Positions 8,700-18,214 are shown, counted from the stretch's first letter. The stretch: 27,313 nucleotides of DNA from DALYLB01 sp046154695 (GCA_046154695.1 JBJXFI010000087.1:1-27313), one strand, 5' to 3'. The notes: a model not told the origin generated them from the sequence alone. Program-made: numbers and translations.

Positions 8700-10589
8700 A
8701 TGAATCGACGTTGCAGAACCCTCGCGGGCATGCTGTTCATCGCAATCATCCTTTCCGCAATTCTTCTTTCCGCGCCTCCGTTCGAGAGCGATGCTTCTCC
8801 CTTCGGGATACAGATCCAGGGCCCCGCGGCGTCGGCCGAGGGCGCCGCGCTTTATAAGAAGATGTGCGCGGTTTGCCACGATGAGCCGGAAGACCGCGTG
8901 CCGCCGCTGTTCCTGATTCGCAGGCGCTCGGCGGAAGACGTCATCCAAACCCTGACCAGCGGCTCGATGAAGCAGCAGGCCGCGGGTCTGAGCGAGCCGG
9001 AGATTCGCGAGCTCGCCATTCATCTGACGGGGAAGCAGCCGGGCGCGCCCATTCGGAATCTGGACGCGAATCGGTGCGCGGGCGCGCTTCCGCCGATCCG
9101 GTTCGGCGAGGGGCAATGGAACGGCTGGGGGCGGGACCAGGACAACACGCGGTATCAACCGAGGCCGGGCATCGCGCCGCGGGATGTTCCGCGCCTGAAG
9201 GTCAAATGGGCGTTCGCCCATCCGGGGCCGATGGCCACGGGGCAGCCGGCGATTCTGGGCGACCGGCTCTTTCTGACGACCGAGGCCGGATACATCTTCA
9301 ATCTGAACGCGCAAACGGGGTGCACGTACTGGGTGATGAACGCGGGCGCGGCGGTGCGCGCGGCGATCACGGTCGCTCCGGTCGCGCCCGGGGCGATTGC
9401 GGGGAGCAAGGCCAGGTTCGCGCTCTATTTCGGCGACGAGAGGGCGACGGTTCAGGCGGTGGATGCCGACACCGGCAGGCTGATCTGGAAAACCCGGGTC
9501 GATGATCATTTTCTTGCCCGCATCACGGGCGCTCCGGTCGTTCATCGGCGGCGGATCTACGTTCCGGTATCGTCGTTTGAAGAGACCGCCGGCCGGGACA
9601 ACAAGTACAAATGCTGCACGTTTCGCGGCAGCGTCGTCGCGCTCGACGCCATCACCGGCAGGATCCTCTGGAAAAGCCTCACGGTCCAGGCCGAGCCGAA
9701 GCCATTCAAGAAGAATGCGGCCGATACCCAGATGTACGGGCCGGCCGGAGGCGCCGTCTGGGCGGCTCCGACGATCGATGCGAAGCGCGGAGTGATTTAC
9801 GCAGCGACCGGCAATTCCTACACCGACATTGAAAGCGGGCACACGGACGCGATCATGGCCTTCGACCTCGTTACGGGCAAAGTCCGCTGGACGAACCAGA
9901 TCACTCCCAACGACAACTTTCTTGTCGGGTGCCGCCAGCCCGGCGCGGGGAACTGTCCCGAAAAGGCCGGGCCGGACTACGATTTTGGCAGCTCCGTCAT
10001 CTTGCGCGCGCTGCCGAACGGGAAGCAGGTGATTTTAGCCGGGCAGAAATCGGGTGTGATGTACGCGCTCGATCCCGACGACAAGGGAAGAAAGATCTGG
10101 GAGGTCAAACTCGGCGGCGGCGGCGCGCTCGGCGGCATCGAGTGGGGGTTCGCGGCCGATGATCAGAACGTGTATGTTCCGGTCGCCGATGTCGGCGGGC
10201 CGGGGCGCAAACCCGGCATCACCGCGTTGAAAATCTCGACCGGCGAAAAGCTCTGGCACGTGCCCGCGCCGCCGCCGAAATGCAGTTGGGGAACGACGCG
10301 CTGTTTGAATTCTCAATCCGCGGCGGCGACCCTGATTCCCGGGGCGGTCTTTTCCGGCACGGCCGACGGAAACCTGCGCGCGTACTCGACAACGGACGGC
10401 GCAATCCTTTGGAGCTACGACACGGCCCAGCCCGTTCAAACCGTCAACGCCGGCGTGACCCGGGGCGGGACCCTCGACGGCGGCGGACCGACCGTCGCCA
10501 ACGGCATTCTCTATACGAACTCCGGTTATGGGCGCTTGATCGGTTACCCCGGCAACCTGCTGCTGGCGTTCTCGGTCGATGGCAAGTGA
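8700..10589 (+). CDS. PQQ- and haem-containing alcohol dehydrogenase, polyvinyl-alcohol dehydrogenase type
   Basis: A 629-residue quinohemoprotein. Signal peptide about 1-33; N-terminal cytochrome c with CAVCH (56-60); then a beta-propeller of PQQ dehydrogenase repeats (about 110-625). Diagnostic stretches are WNGWGRDQDNTRYQ at the propeller start, KCCTFRGSVVALD with a vicinal Cys-Cys pair, and GQKSGVMYALDPD. This combination matches the polyvinyl-alcohol dehydrogenase (cytochrome) family, which oxidises secondary alcohols to ketones in the periplasm and passes electrons to cytochrome c. The true substrate may be another polyol or a natural polymer; related Acidobacteria carry many copies. 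PQQ would have to be made elsewhere or imported, since no pqq gene is in the window. It is the last gene of the 5288-10589 operon and converges with the VOC gene only 38 bp away, with no clear terminator between. Confidence 0.9.
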   Translation: MNRRCRTLAGMLFIAIILSAILLSAPPFESDASPFGIQIQGPAASAEGAALYKKMCAVCHDEPEDRVPPLFLIRRRSAEDVIQTLTSGSMKQQAAGLSEPEIRELAIHLTGKQPGAPIRNLDANRCAGALPPIRFGEGQWNGWGRDQDNTRYQPRPGIAPRDVPRLKVKWAFAHPGPMATGQPAILGDRLFLTTEAGYIFNLNAQTGCTYWVMNAGAAVRAAITVAPVAPGAIAGSKARFALYFGDERATVQAVDADTGRLIWKTRVDDHFLARITGAPVVHRRRIYVPVSSFEETAGRDNKYKCCTFRGSVVALDAITGRILWKSLTVQAEPKPFKKNAADTQMYGPAGGAVWAAPTIDAKRGVIYAATGNSYTDIESGHTDAIMAFDLVTGKVRWTNQITPNDNFLVGCRQPGAGNCPEKAGPDYDFGSSVILRALPNGKQVILAGQKSGVMYALDPDDKGRKIWEVKLGGGGALGGIEWGFAADDQNVYVPVADVGGPGRKPGITALKISTGEKLWHVPAPPPKCSWGTTRCLNSQSAAATLIPGAVFSGTADGNLRAYSTTDGAILWSYDTAQPVQTVNAGVTRGGTLDGGGPTVANGILYTNSGYGRLIGYPGNLLLAFSVDGK

Positions 10590-10627
10590 ACTCTTCGGCC
10601 CGGGGTGTCCCGCGGATGGCTGTTCGG

Positions 10628-11482
10628 CTACTTCGACTCAATCAGCTCGATCGCGATCGCGTCCGGCCCCTCGATCATTGCCGCGCGGCTCTCGCTGTCG
10701 CCGAAGGGATGCGGCGCTTCCAGCACCTTGACGCCCGCCTGCCGCAGCCGCGCCAGCATTCCGGCGAGATCGGAAACCTTCAGCGCGATGTGATCGATCG
10801 CGCGGCCGCGCGGGCTGACCAGTTTTTCAGGGCGCTGCTGCGGGTAGATGATCAAACTGATTTCGCCGAATCGCACGGTCGTCGCGGGGGAGCGGATCAC
10901 GCCCAACGGTTCGCTCGGCGCGGCGAAGGGGACTTCGCACGGTCCTGTGCGCTGCGAACGGCTGGCGGCTCCGAGGTGTTTGACGTACCAGTCGGCCGCG
11001 CACAGCGGAGCCGCGCTGTACAGATGCGCGTGGATGAAAGCCCGCGTGCCTGAGGTGTTGATCTCCACCAGCGCGCCGTCGGGCGCCTTCATATACGCAA
11101 ACAGCAGTCCCGACCCGAGCCGGGTCAGCGGCGTGGCAAAGCTGACTCCGTTGGCCTGATGCCTCTGGTAATCCGATTCCATCGCCGTGCTGCCCCATCC
11201 GAAATGCCAGATGGCGCTGTCGGGCGCCGTGGCCGGAGCCGCCTTCACCTTGTCGAAAAGCAGGAAGATGTTCTCGCTTTGAACCGCCTCGAATCCGGCG
11301 AGCCGCGTTTTTCTAGTCACATCGAATGTTCGCGTGTAAAACTCCGCGGCTTTCGCCGGGTCGAGCGAGTTCAAATGGACGTGATGAAACCCCGGCGTCT
11401 CGGCGGATTGCGGAGAGACGGCCCATGCAGCCGGAATCAGCGCGATCAGAAGCCCGATGGAGGGCGGAAATATTTGTCTCAT
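10628..11482 (-). CDS. Secreted two-domain VOC (glyoxalase/dioxygenase superfamily) protein
   Basis: A 284-residue protein with a signal peptide (about 1-25, ending AWAVS). Two vicinal-oxygen-chelate domains follow: about 31-143 and 148-282. Candidate metal ligands in the first half are His34 or His36 (HHVHL), His93 (IWHFGW) and Glu140 (LVEIN). In the second half they are His151 or His153 (IHAHL), His231 (IDHIAL) and Glu279 (AIEL). VOC proteins include glyoxalase I, extradiol dioxygenases, isomerases and fosfomycin-type resistance proteins; the sequence does not decide between them. A Sec signal is unusual for this superfamily but seen repeatedly in Acidobacteria. It is transcribed towards the PVA-dehydrogenase gene. 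No strong ribosome-binding site precedes the ATG at 11482. Confidence 0.82.
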   Translation of the reverse strand: MRQIFPPSIGLLIALIPAAWAVSPQSAETPGFHHVHLNSLDPAKAAEFYTRTFDVTRKTRLAGFEAVQSENIFLLFDKVKAAPATAPDSAIWHFGWGSTAMESDYQRHQANGVSFATPLTRLGSGLLFAYMKAPDGALVEINTSGTRAFIHAHLYSAAPLCAADWYVKHLGAASRSQRTGPCEVPFAAPSEPLGVIRSPATTVRFGEISLIIYPQQRPEKLVSPRGRAIDHIALKVSDLAGMLARLRQAGVKVLEAPHPFGDSESRAAMIEGPDAIAIELIESK

Positions 11483-11508
11483 AGGTTTGCCCGCGATGGT
11501 TTGCGATA

Positions 11509-11537
11509 TTGTCTGCCTCTCCCCATTTCACTATACT
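11509..11537 (+). promoter_or_regulatory. Predicted promoter of the ThDP-enzyme operon
   Basis: TTGTCT (11509-11514) and TATACT (11532-11537) are separated by 17 bp, a good sigma-70 arrangement with a near-consensus -10. Transcription would start near 11544 and run through both palindrome-ended repeats before the start codon at 11909, giving a leader of about 365 nt that contains four strong hairpins. Confidence 0.5.
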
Positions 11538-11578
11538 GGCCGCCCGGTAAGCAAGAAGAATGACCTCCAATCGGCATG

Positions 11579-11725
11579 GTGGCACAAGCTGTCCAGCTTG
11601 TGCCGGGTGTGAGGGTGCGCGTGAAGAGTGGGGCGGTGTGCGCGCCGGAAGTGGTCTCGTTCGAGGCCAGGTATTTTTCCGGGAGTGTCTGTTGGATGCG
11701 CCACAAGCTGGACAGCTTGTGCCAC
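11579..11725. repeat. Palindrome-ended repeat element, copy 1 (147 bp)
   Basis: The left end carries CACAAGCTGTCCAGCTTGTG (11583-11602) and the right end its exact reverse complement (11702-11721). Each end is itself an imperfect palindrome. The element therefore has terminal inverted repeats starting GTGGCAC and ending GTGCCAC. The inside is shared with copies 2 and 3, including TCGTTCGAGGCC (11657-11668). It is preceded by CATG and followed by TTTCCGAGGAG. No transposase is encoded, so it is a MITE-like or REP-like non-autonomous unit. Confidence 0.88.
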
Positions 11726-11742
11726 TGTTTCCGAGGAGCATG

Positions 11743-11890
11743 GTTGCACAAGCTGTCCAGCTTGTGCCGGGTGTGAAGAGTGCGCGTGAGGAGTGGGGCG
11801 GTGCGCGCGCCGGAAGAGGTCTCGTTCGAGGCCGGGTATTTTTCCGAGAGTGTCTGTTGGATGCGGCACAAGCTGGACAGCTTGTGCCAC
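11743..11890. repeat. Palindrome-ended repeat element, copy 2 (148 bp)
   Basis: This element is in direct tandem with copy 1, 17 bp apart. Palindromic ends are at 11747-11766 and 11867-11886, with the shared inner motif TCGTTCGAGGCC at 11822-11833. Its right flank TTTTTCCGAGGAG provides the ribosome-binding site of the ThDP-enzyme gene starting at 11909. Copies 1 and 2 differ by scattered substitutions and small indels. Confidence 0.88.
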
Positions 11891-11908
11891 TTTTTCCGAG
11901 GAGCGGTC

Positions 11909-13855
11909 ATGGGTGATAAGAACGCAAGGAAGAATGGAAAAGAGAAGGGGCCGGACGTAACCAGAAGAAGATTTATCGCCGGGGGAGCGGCCGGCGTGGG
12001 AGCTTCCGTCGCAGGCGTCCTGGGAGAGGCCGGGGCGGGTGTCTCGGCCGACAACCCGATCCGGATTCCCGGTGAATTTGCCCAGGCCGCGCAGGCGCAG
12101 CCTGTCAAAGCCGCTTTTCCGATGACCGGGGCGCAGGTCTTCGCCCGCGTCTGCAAGGAAGAGGGCCTGGCCGCACTGTTTTCCTGCCCGGGCAATTACA
12201 GCATCGTCAATGCAATTGCGCTGGAGGGCATTCCGACATATTCCGGCCGCCACGAAGGCACGATGGCGCATGCCGCCGACGCGTTTTGCCGCATTACGGG
12301 CGAAGTCGCCGCCGCATCGGGAACGGAAGGGCCCGGCTTCACCGACATGATTTGCGCCATCGCCGCCGCCAATGCCGCGCGCTCGCCCGTGCTGGTCCTG
12401 GCTTCGAACATGTCGCTTTACACCGAGGACACCGAGGCGGGCATTCAGCTCGGCTATCAGCAGCCGACAACCGATGGACTGAAAAAATACGGCAAGCGAT
12501 TGATCACCCCGGCGCGCATACACGAATACGCCGCGTATTCCTTCCGCCAGTTGCGCTCCGGCGTTCCCCGCCCGGTTCACATCGATTTCCCGAGCGAGGT
12601 CTACCGGGCGCAGTTCAAGACGGCCGGCGACCTGGCCTACTTTCACGACAAATCGAAATATCGCACGACGGCCAGGCCGCATCCGGGCCCGAAAGACCTG
12701 GCGGCGGCGATCGACCTGCTGAAACAGGCGCAGCGCCCGATCATCGTTTCCAGCAACGGCGTGTTTTACAGCCGCGCCTGGGATGCGTTGAAGCGGCTGG
12801 CGGAAAAAGCGCAGATTCCCGTCGTCGAATCCGGCGCGATGAAGGGGCAGTTTTCCGATGACTCGCCGCTGTCGGCCAACGCCGCTCCGGGAGCGCTGGC
12901 GAGCGCCGATGTGGTGATGCTCGTCGGGCAATACTGCATGCCGACGGTGGGCGAATTCGCTTTCGGCCCCGACGCGAAATACATTCGCATCGACCCCTGC
13001 GCCGAGGATATCGGCCGCAACCTGCCGATCGACGTCGCCATGGTCAGCTGCGAAAAGGCCGCGCTCGAAGCCCTGGCCGATTCCATTCCGGCGATGAAGC
13101 ACGATGCCTGGCTGGCCGAAATCGCCGCCGCCAGAAAGAAATTCGAGGACGAATCGGAGTCGTATTACAAACTTGGCCTTGGCTATAAAGACGCGGTTCA
13201 TCCGGCGGTCATCGCGAAAGAGCTGGCCGATTTCATGTACCGCGGCAAGCTGCCCAAAGAGCAGACGACCTTTGTTTCAGGGGGATATGGCATCGCGCGG
13301 TATGTCCGCCGCTGGCTGCGAGGGTATCGCCCCGGCCAGATCATGAACGGCGCCTATCAGTATGGCGCGATCGGGCCGGATGTCGGTTACGCCTTCGGTG
13401 TCAGCGCGGCGGTGCAAAACGGCGTCAGCGTGCAGTCGGCGTACAAGGGCTCGCCGGTGATCGCCGTCACGGGCGACGCGGGCTTCGGATACACGGCGAT
13501 GGAGCTTGAGACGGCCTCGAAATATCGCATGCCGATGATCGTCATCGTTTATAACAACAACGCCTGGGGAACCTGGTCGGGCAATGCCCGAAACCCCGTG
13601 ACCGGCAGCCTGCACCTGTTCCAGGAAAATGTACGCTACGACAAGGTCGGCGAAGCGCTCGGCGCGCACGGCGAATATGTAACCCGACCCGAGGATTTCC
13701 GGCCCGCGCTGGAACGCTGTTACCAGATCGCCGCCCGGGAAAGCCGCCCGTCGGTCATCAATTGCCAGGCGAAAAAGGAGTTCTGGGTCCGCGCGCAGTA
13801 TGCGCCGGGCTTTCTCGGCACCGTCGAGCCGGGCTGCATGTCATATAATCACTGA
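11909..13855 (+). CDS. Tat-exported thiamine diphosphate-dependent enzyme (acetolactate synthase-like fold)
   Basis: A 648-residue protein. The start at 11909 is supported by CGAGGAG upstream and by the twin-arginine signal that follows (VTRRRFIAGG, 18-26, then a weakly hydrophobic stretch to about 45); in-frame codons further upstream run into the repeat element. Order: N-terminal PYR domain (about 70-240) with the catalytic-type Glu116 in RHEGTMAHAADAF; central domain (about 265-400); and PP domain with the ThDP motif GDAGFG (522-527) to NNN (549-551). The family includes acetolactate synthase, benzoylformate and oxalyl-CoA decarboxylases; carboligation or 2-keto-acid decarboxylation is likely, but the substrate cannot be read from sequence. 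Export by Tat fits a protein that folds with its cofactor before transport, yet such enzymes are normally cytoplasmic. It leads an operon with an unknown protein and a cytochrome c. Confidence 0.88.
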   Translation: MGDKNARKNGKEKGPDVTRRRFIAGGAAGVGASVAGVLGEAGAGVSADNPIRIPGEFAQAAQAQPVKAAFPMTGAQVFARVCKEEGLAALFSCPGNYSIVNAIALEGIPTYSGRHEGTMAHAADAFCRITGEVAAASGTEGPGFTDMICAIAAANAARSPVLVLASNMSLYTEDTEAGIQLGYQQPTTDGLKKYGKRLITPARIHEYAAYSFRQLRSGVPRPVHIDFPSEVYRAQFKTAGDLAYFHDKSKYRTTARPHPGPKDLAAAIDLLKQAQRPIIVSSNGVFYSRAWDALKRLAEKAQIPVVESGAMKGQFSDDSPLSANAAPGALASADVVMLVGQYCMPTVGEFAFGPDAKYIRIDPCAEDIGRNLPIDVAMVSCEKAALEALADSIPAMKHDAWLAEIAAARKKFEDESESYYKLGLGYKDAVHPAVIAKELADFMYRGKLPKEQTTFVSGGYGIARYVRRWLRGYRPGQIMNGAYQYGAIGPDVGYAFGVSAAVQNGVSVQSAYKGSPVIAVTGDAGFGYTAMELETASKYRMPMIVIVYNNNAWGTWSGNARNPVTGSLHLFQENVRYDKVGEALGAHGEYVTRPEDFRPALERCYQIAARESRPSVINCQAKKEFWVRAQYAPGFLGTVEPGCMSYNH

Positions 13856-13917
13856 ATTGCGCCGCGCCCGCCCCCCGATCGCGGACGCGGCGATCGATGG
13901 CGAACGCGCAACGAACA

Positions 13918-14379
13918 ATGAGCAACAAGCCGCTGAATGTGGTCCGGGAAAGTTTGCAGGCCTATGCCGACCGGGGCGTCTTTCGCGGTTTCAGCGAAAT
14001 CGAGGCCGGGCGGTTTCAGTTCGGCTGGATGATTCATCACGCGATGGAATTGAGCGTGGACACGGAAGGCCATGCGCTCCGGTTCAGCCGGCTGCTGCCC
14101 GGCGTCCCGTCGAAGTCCGGAATTTACGCGGATCTGAAGCGCTTCATCGCCGAACGGCATGACAGCGCATTGCCCGAACACCGGCGCATTGACCGGCGAT
14201 GCGCGAGAGTCTCCTGCTCCAACCGGGGAGGAGCGGTTTCCATCTCCCTGAAGGTCCGGGACAACCAGTATGCCTATGGCGTGAACCGGATCGTCAATCT
14301 GGTTCACGAACTGTTTCTGTATCTGCGCGAAAGGCATCCCGAATATCTGATGGAAAATTTCGATGTGCCGCAGGAGTAG
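13918..14379 (+). CDS. Conserved-looking protein of unknown function
   Basis: A 153-residue protein from ATG 13918; an in-frame ATG at 13897 would add seven residues. Neither start has a clear ribosome-binding site, and translation may be coupled to the upstream gene, which ends at 13855. There is no signal peptide or membrane segment, so it should be cytoplasmic. The sequence mixes helical segments with a His-rich patch (MIHHAMEL). Two cysteines lie close together in RRCARVSCS near the middle, which could bind metal. I do not recognise the family. Its place between an exported ThDP enzyme and a cytochrome c, with short gaps, suggests it serves one of them, for example as an assembly or regulatory factor. 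Confidence 0.7.
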   Translation: MSNKPLNVVRESLQAYADRGVFRGFSEIEAGRFQFGWMIHHAMELSVDTEGHALRFSRLLPGVPSKSGIYADLKRFIAERHDSALPEHRRIDRRCARVSCSNRGGAVSISLKVRDNQYAYGVNRIVNLVHELFLYLRERHPEYLMENFDVPQE

Positions 14380-14413
14380 CCGGAGCCGGCGGCGGCACGA
14401 AGGAGATAATGTC

Positions 14414-14827
14414 ATGCGACGCTTGATGGCGGCTGGTCTGGGTTTCGCGGCGGCGGCCCTGTGGATCGCGGGGGCGATGGCGCAGGAGCCGCGGGGAAAC
14501 GCAGAGGCCCGGAAGCTCAAGAATCCCGAGCCGGCGGCCGCCGAATCGGTCGAAGCCGGGAAGAAACTCTACCAGCGATTCTGCGCTTCGTGCCACGGCC
14601 CCCAAGGGAAAGGCGACGGAAGCCTCGCGCTCGCCGGGGGCACGCCGTCCGATTTGACCGATGAATCCTGGGATTTCGGCTCGACGGACGGCGAGATCTT
14701 CATCGCCATCCGGGACGGCGTCTCCACCGACATGCTCGCCTACAAAGAGAAGATGACCGAAAAGCAGATCTGGCAGACCGTTCATTACCTGCGCAGCATC
14801 GGACCGAAACCGCCGCTTCCAAAATAG
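14414..14827 (+). CDS. Small periplasmic cytochrome c
   Basis: A 137-residue class I cytochrome c. The start at 14414 is chosen because AAGGAG lies 9 nt upstream and the signal peptide begins there (hydrophobic core about 5-22, ending AMAQ). One haem site CASCH (57-61) is followed by GPQGKGDG, and the likely axial Met is Met107 in STDMLAY. A Pro-rich C-terminus ends the protein. It starts 34 bp after the unknown gene and probably shares its mRNA. As a single-haem electron carrier it could accept electrons from a dehydrogenase or feed the copper monooxygenases encoded nearby; the partner is not determined by sequence. Confidence 0.88.
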   Translation: MRRLMAAGLGFAAAALWIAGAMAQEPRGNAEARKLKNPEPAAAESVEAGKKLYQRFCASCHGPQGKGDGSLALAGGTPSDLTDESWDFGSTDGEIFIAIRDGVSTDMLAYKEKMTEKQIWQTVHYLRSIGPKPPLPK

Positions 14828-14840
14828 TCGGCCTGTCGGC

Positions 14841-14867
14841 CGTTCGCCTGAGGGCGGAACTCCAAAC
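14841..14867. repeat. Half-copy of the GGCGGAACTCC repeat family
   Basis: CGCCTGAGGGCG forms a 4-bp hairpin and is followed by GAACTCCAAAC. This closely resembles the right arm GCGGAACTCCGAAC of the large inverted repeat at 25423-25493 and the motif at 27191-27246. It lies in the short gap before the CocE-type gene. It is a degenerate or partial copy, so confidence is modest. Confidence 0.4.
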
Positions 14868-14879
14868 CTTTTCCGAGGG

Positions 14880-16772
14880 ATGTACTTGAAGATACAAAAC
14901 GCGCGTTCCTTGTGCCTGCGGGCCTTGTGCCTGATTGGGTTGGCGATGATCGTCCTTACCCGCGGGTTCGATGCCCGGCAGCCGGGCGGTTACAGCGTCA
15001 AGGAACATTACGTCAAATCGGAGCACAAGATTCCGATGCGGGATGGGAAGCGGCTGCATACGGTCGTTTACGTGCCGAAGGATGGCGCGCGAAAATATCC
15101 GTTTCTGATGCAGCGCACGCCGTATGGTTCGGGGCCGTATGGCGACGCGTACCGCCCCAATCCGGGCCCGTCGGCGGGATTGATGCAGGAGGGGTATATC
15201 TTCGTCTATCAGGATGTGCGCGGGACGTTTCTCTCTGAGGGAGAGTTCGAGGACGTGCGACCCTTTATTCCGAACAAGCGGTCGAAGGAGGACGTCGATG
15301 AGGCGAGCGACACGAACGACACGATCGAATGGCTGCTCGCGAACATTCCGAACAACAACGGGCGCGTCGGGATGTGGGGGATCTCCTATCCGGGATTTTA
15401 TGTCGCGGCGGCGCTGCACGATCCGCATCCGGCCCTGAAGGCGGCGTCTCCGCAGGCGCCGATCGCCGACTGGTTTATCGGTGACGACGATCACCACAAC
15501 GGCGCGTTCTTCGTGATGGACGCCTTCAGCTTCAACACCTTCTTTGGCATGCCGCGCCCGCAGCCGACGCAGAACCAGTTCAGAAGCTTCGATTACGGCA
15601 CGCCGGACGCGTATCAGTACTTTCTGCGAGCGGGGACGATCGCGAACCTGATGGCGTATTTCCAGGGGCGGAACAAGTACATCAACGATGTCATGCGCCA
15701 TGGCGTCTATGATGAGTTCTGGCAGGCACGCAATGTGCTGCCGCACCTGAAGAGGGTGACGCCGGCCGTGATGACGGTCGGGGGATGGTTCGACGCGGAG
15801 GACCTCTATGGGCCGTTGAAGATCTATGAGGCGATCGAGGCGAACAATCCGAAGGCGGTCAGCCACCTGGTGATGGGGCCCTGGTCCCATGGCCAATGGG
15901 CGGGCGGCGCGGGAGACAGCCTGGGCAACATCCGCTTCGATTCGAACACCTCGGCATGGTATCGAGAGTCCGTCGAGCTGCCGTTCTTCAACTTTTACCT
16001 CAAGGACAAGGGGGCGCTGAAGCTGCCCGAGGCCACCGTTTTTCGAACCGGCGCGAATGAGTGGAAGCAGTACGAACAATGGCCGCCGGCGAACCTGCAG
16101 CCGCGGTCCCTCTATTTTCAGGCAGGCGGCCGGCTTTCGTTCGAGGCTCCGCGGGAGACAAACGGGATGGATGAGTATCTCAGCGATCCCGCGAAGCCCG
16201 TTCCGTATACGAATGAGATCACCAACAGCCGGGGGGCCGGCTATATGATCGAGGACCAGAGGTTTGCCGGACGGCGCCCCGATGTGCTGGAGTACGAGAC
16301 GGAGGCGCTTTCCGAGGATATTGCGCTGGCGGGGCCGATCACGGCCGATCTCTTCGTCTCGACCACCGGCACGGACGCCGATTTCATCGTCAAACTGATC
16401 GACGTCTATCCCGACAATGCGCCGAACAATTCGCCGCGCGGCGCGCAATCGAAGATGGGCGGATTCCAGATGCTCGTGCGCGCCGAGGTGATGCGGGGCA
16501 AATTCCGGAACAGCCTCTCGAAACCCGAGCCCTTCACGCCCAACAAAACGGCCGAGGTGAGGATCGGGCTGAACGACATCAATCACACATTCAAGGCCGG
16601 GCATCGGATCATGGTCCAGGTGCAGAGCTCCTGGTTTCCCCTGGTCGATCGCAATCCGCAGAAGTTTGTAGACATCTATTCGGCGGCCGAGGCCGATTTT
16701 CAGAAGGCCACGCACCGAATCCACCGCTCCGCCAAATGGAGCTCGCATCTGAGAGTCGGGCAGCTCCGGTGA
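14880..16772 (+). CDS. CocE/NonD-type alpha/beta hydrolase (S15 family), secreted
   Basis: A 630-residue hydrolase of the cocaine esterase / alpha-amino-acid ester hydrolase / X-Pro dipeptidyl-peptidase group. An N-terminal hydrophobic segment (about 12-27) serves as signal or anchor. The alpha/beta core (about 40-345) has the nucleophile Ser169 in GISYPG, likely acid Asp305 in GGWFDAED and His337 in GPWSHGQW. A C-terminal beta-sandwich (about 380-625) completes the usual architecture and length. GAGG (14875-14878) lies only 1 nt before the ATG at 14880 but 7 nt before an in-frame TTG at 14886, so TTG may be the real start (two residues shorter). It hydrolyses ester or amide bonds of small acyl substrates; the actual substrate is unknown. 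It follows the cytochrome c by 52 bp. Confidence 0.88.
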   Translation: MYLKIQNARSLCLRALCLIGLAMIVLTRGFDARQPGGYSVKEHYVKSEHKIPMRDGKRLHTVVYVPKDGARKYPFLMQRTPYGSGPYGDAYRPNPGPSAGLMQEGYIFVYQDVRGTFLSEGEFEDVRPFIPNKRSKEDVDEASDTNDTIEWLLANIPNNNGRVGMWGISYPGFYVAAALHDPHPALKAASPQAPIADWFIGDDDHHNGAFFVMDAFSFNTFFGMPRPQPTQNQFRSFDYGTPDAYQYFLRAGTIANLMAYFQGRNKYINDVMRHGVYDEFWQARNVLPHLKRVTPAVMTVGGWFDAEDLYGPLKIYEAIEANNPKAVSHLVMGPWSHGQWAGGAGDSLGNIRFDSNTSAWYRESVELPFFNFYLKDKGALKLPEATVFRTGANEWKQYEQWPPANLQPRSLYFQAGGRLSFEAPRETNGMDEYLSDPAKPVPYTNEITNSRGAGYMIEDQRFAGRRPDVLEYETEALSEDIALAGPITADLFVSTTGTDADFIVKLIDVYPDNAPNNSPRGAQSKMGGFQMLVRAEVMRGKFRNSLSKPEPFTPNKTAEVRIGLNDINHTFKAGHRIMVQVQSSWFPLVDRNPQKFVDIYSAAEADFQKATHRIHRSAKWSSHLRVGQLR

Positions 16773-16913
16773 GATTTTGCCCGCGCTCGCTTCCGCCAGG
16801 GGAAAAAGCGAAGTAAAATCCGGCCGTAATCTTCCATGGCGTCCGTCGGGACGCATTCTCGTAAAGAACAAGCAGCGACCCGGATAAAATAATCAGCAAT
16901 CTGGAGGGGTTTG

Positions 16914-18170
<1,257 letters not shown>

Positions 18171-18214
18171 CACGGTTCGAAGGATGGTCCACATTTCCCG
18201 AGGAGTTGACGATC

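Noticed and set aside
11560..11916. Small proteins encoded by the repeat elements on either strand
   Set aside because: Both strands are open because the unit is GC-rich. The peptides simply translate the palindromes and differ in frame between copies, so no conserved coding signal is seen.
11531..13201. A 556-codon minus-strand open frame spanning the repeats and the ThDP gene
   Set aside because: Antisense shadow; part of its translation is only the repeat element read in reverse (AQAVQLV-type peptides).
14700..16871. A 723-codon open frame on the minus strand
   Set aside because: It lies antisense to the CocE-type hydrolase and neighbouring cytochrome gene, whose motifs are clear. The minus-strand translation is Arg/His/Asp-rich and low in complexity, typical of antisense frames in GC-rich DNA.
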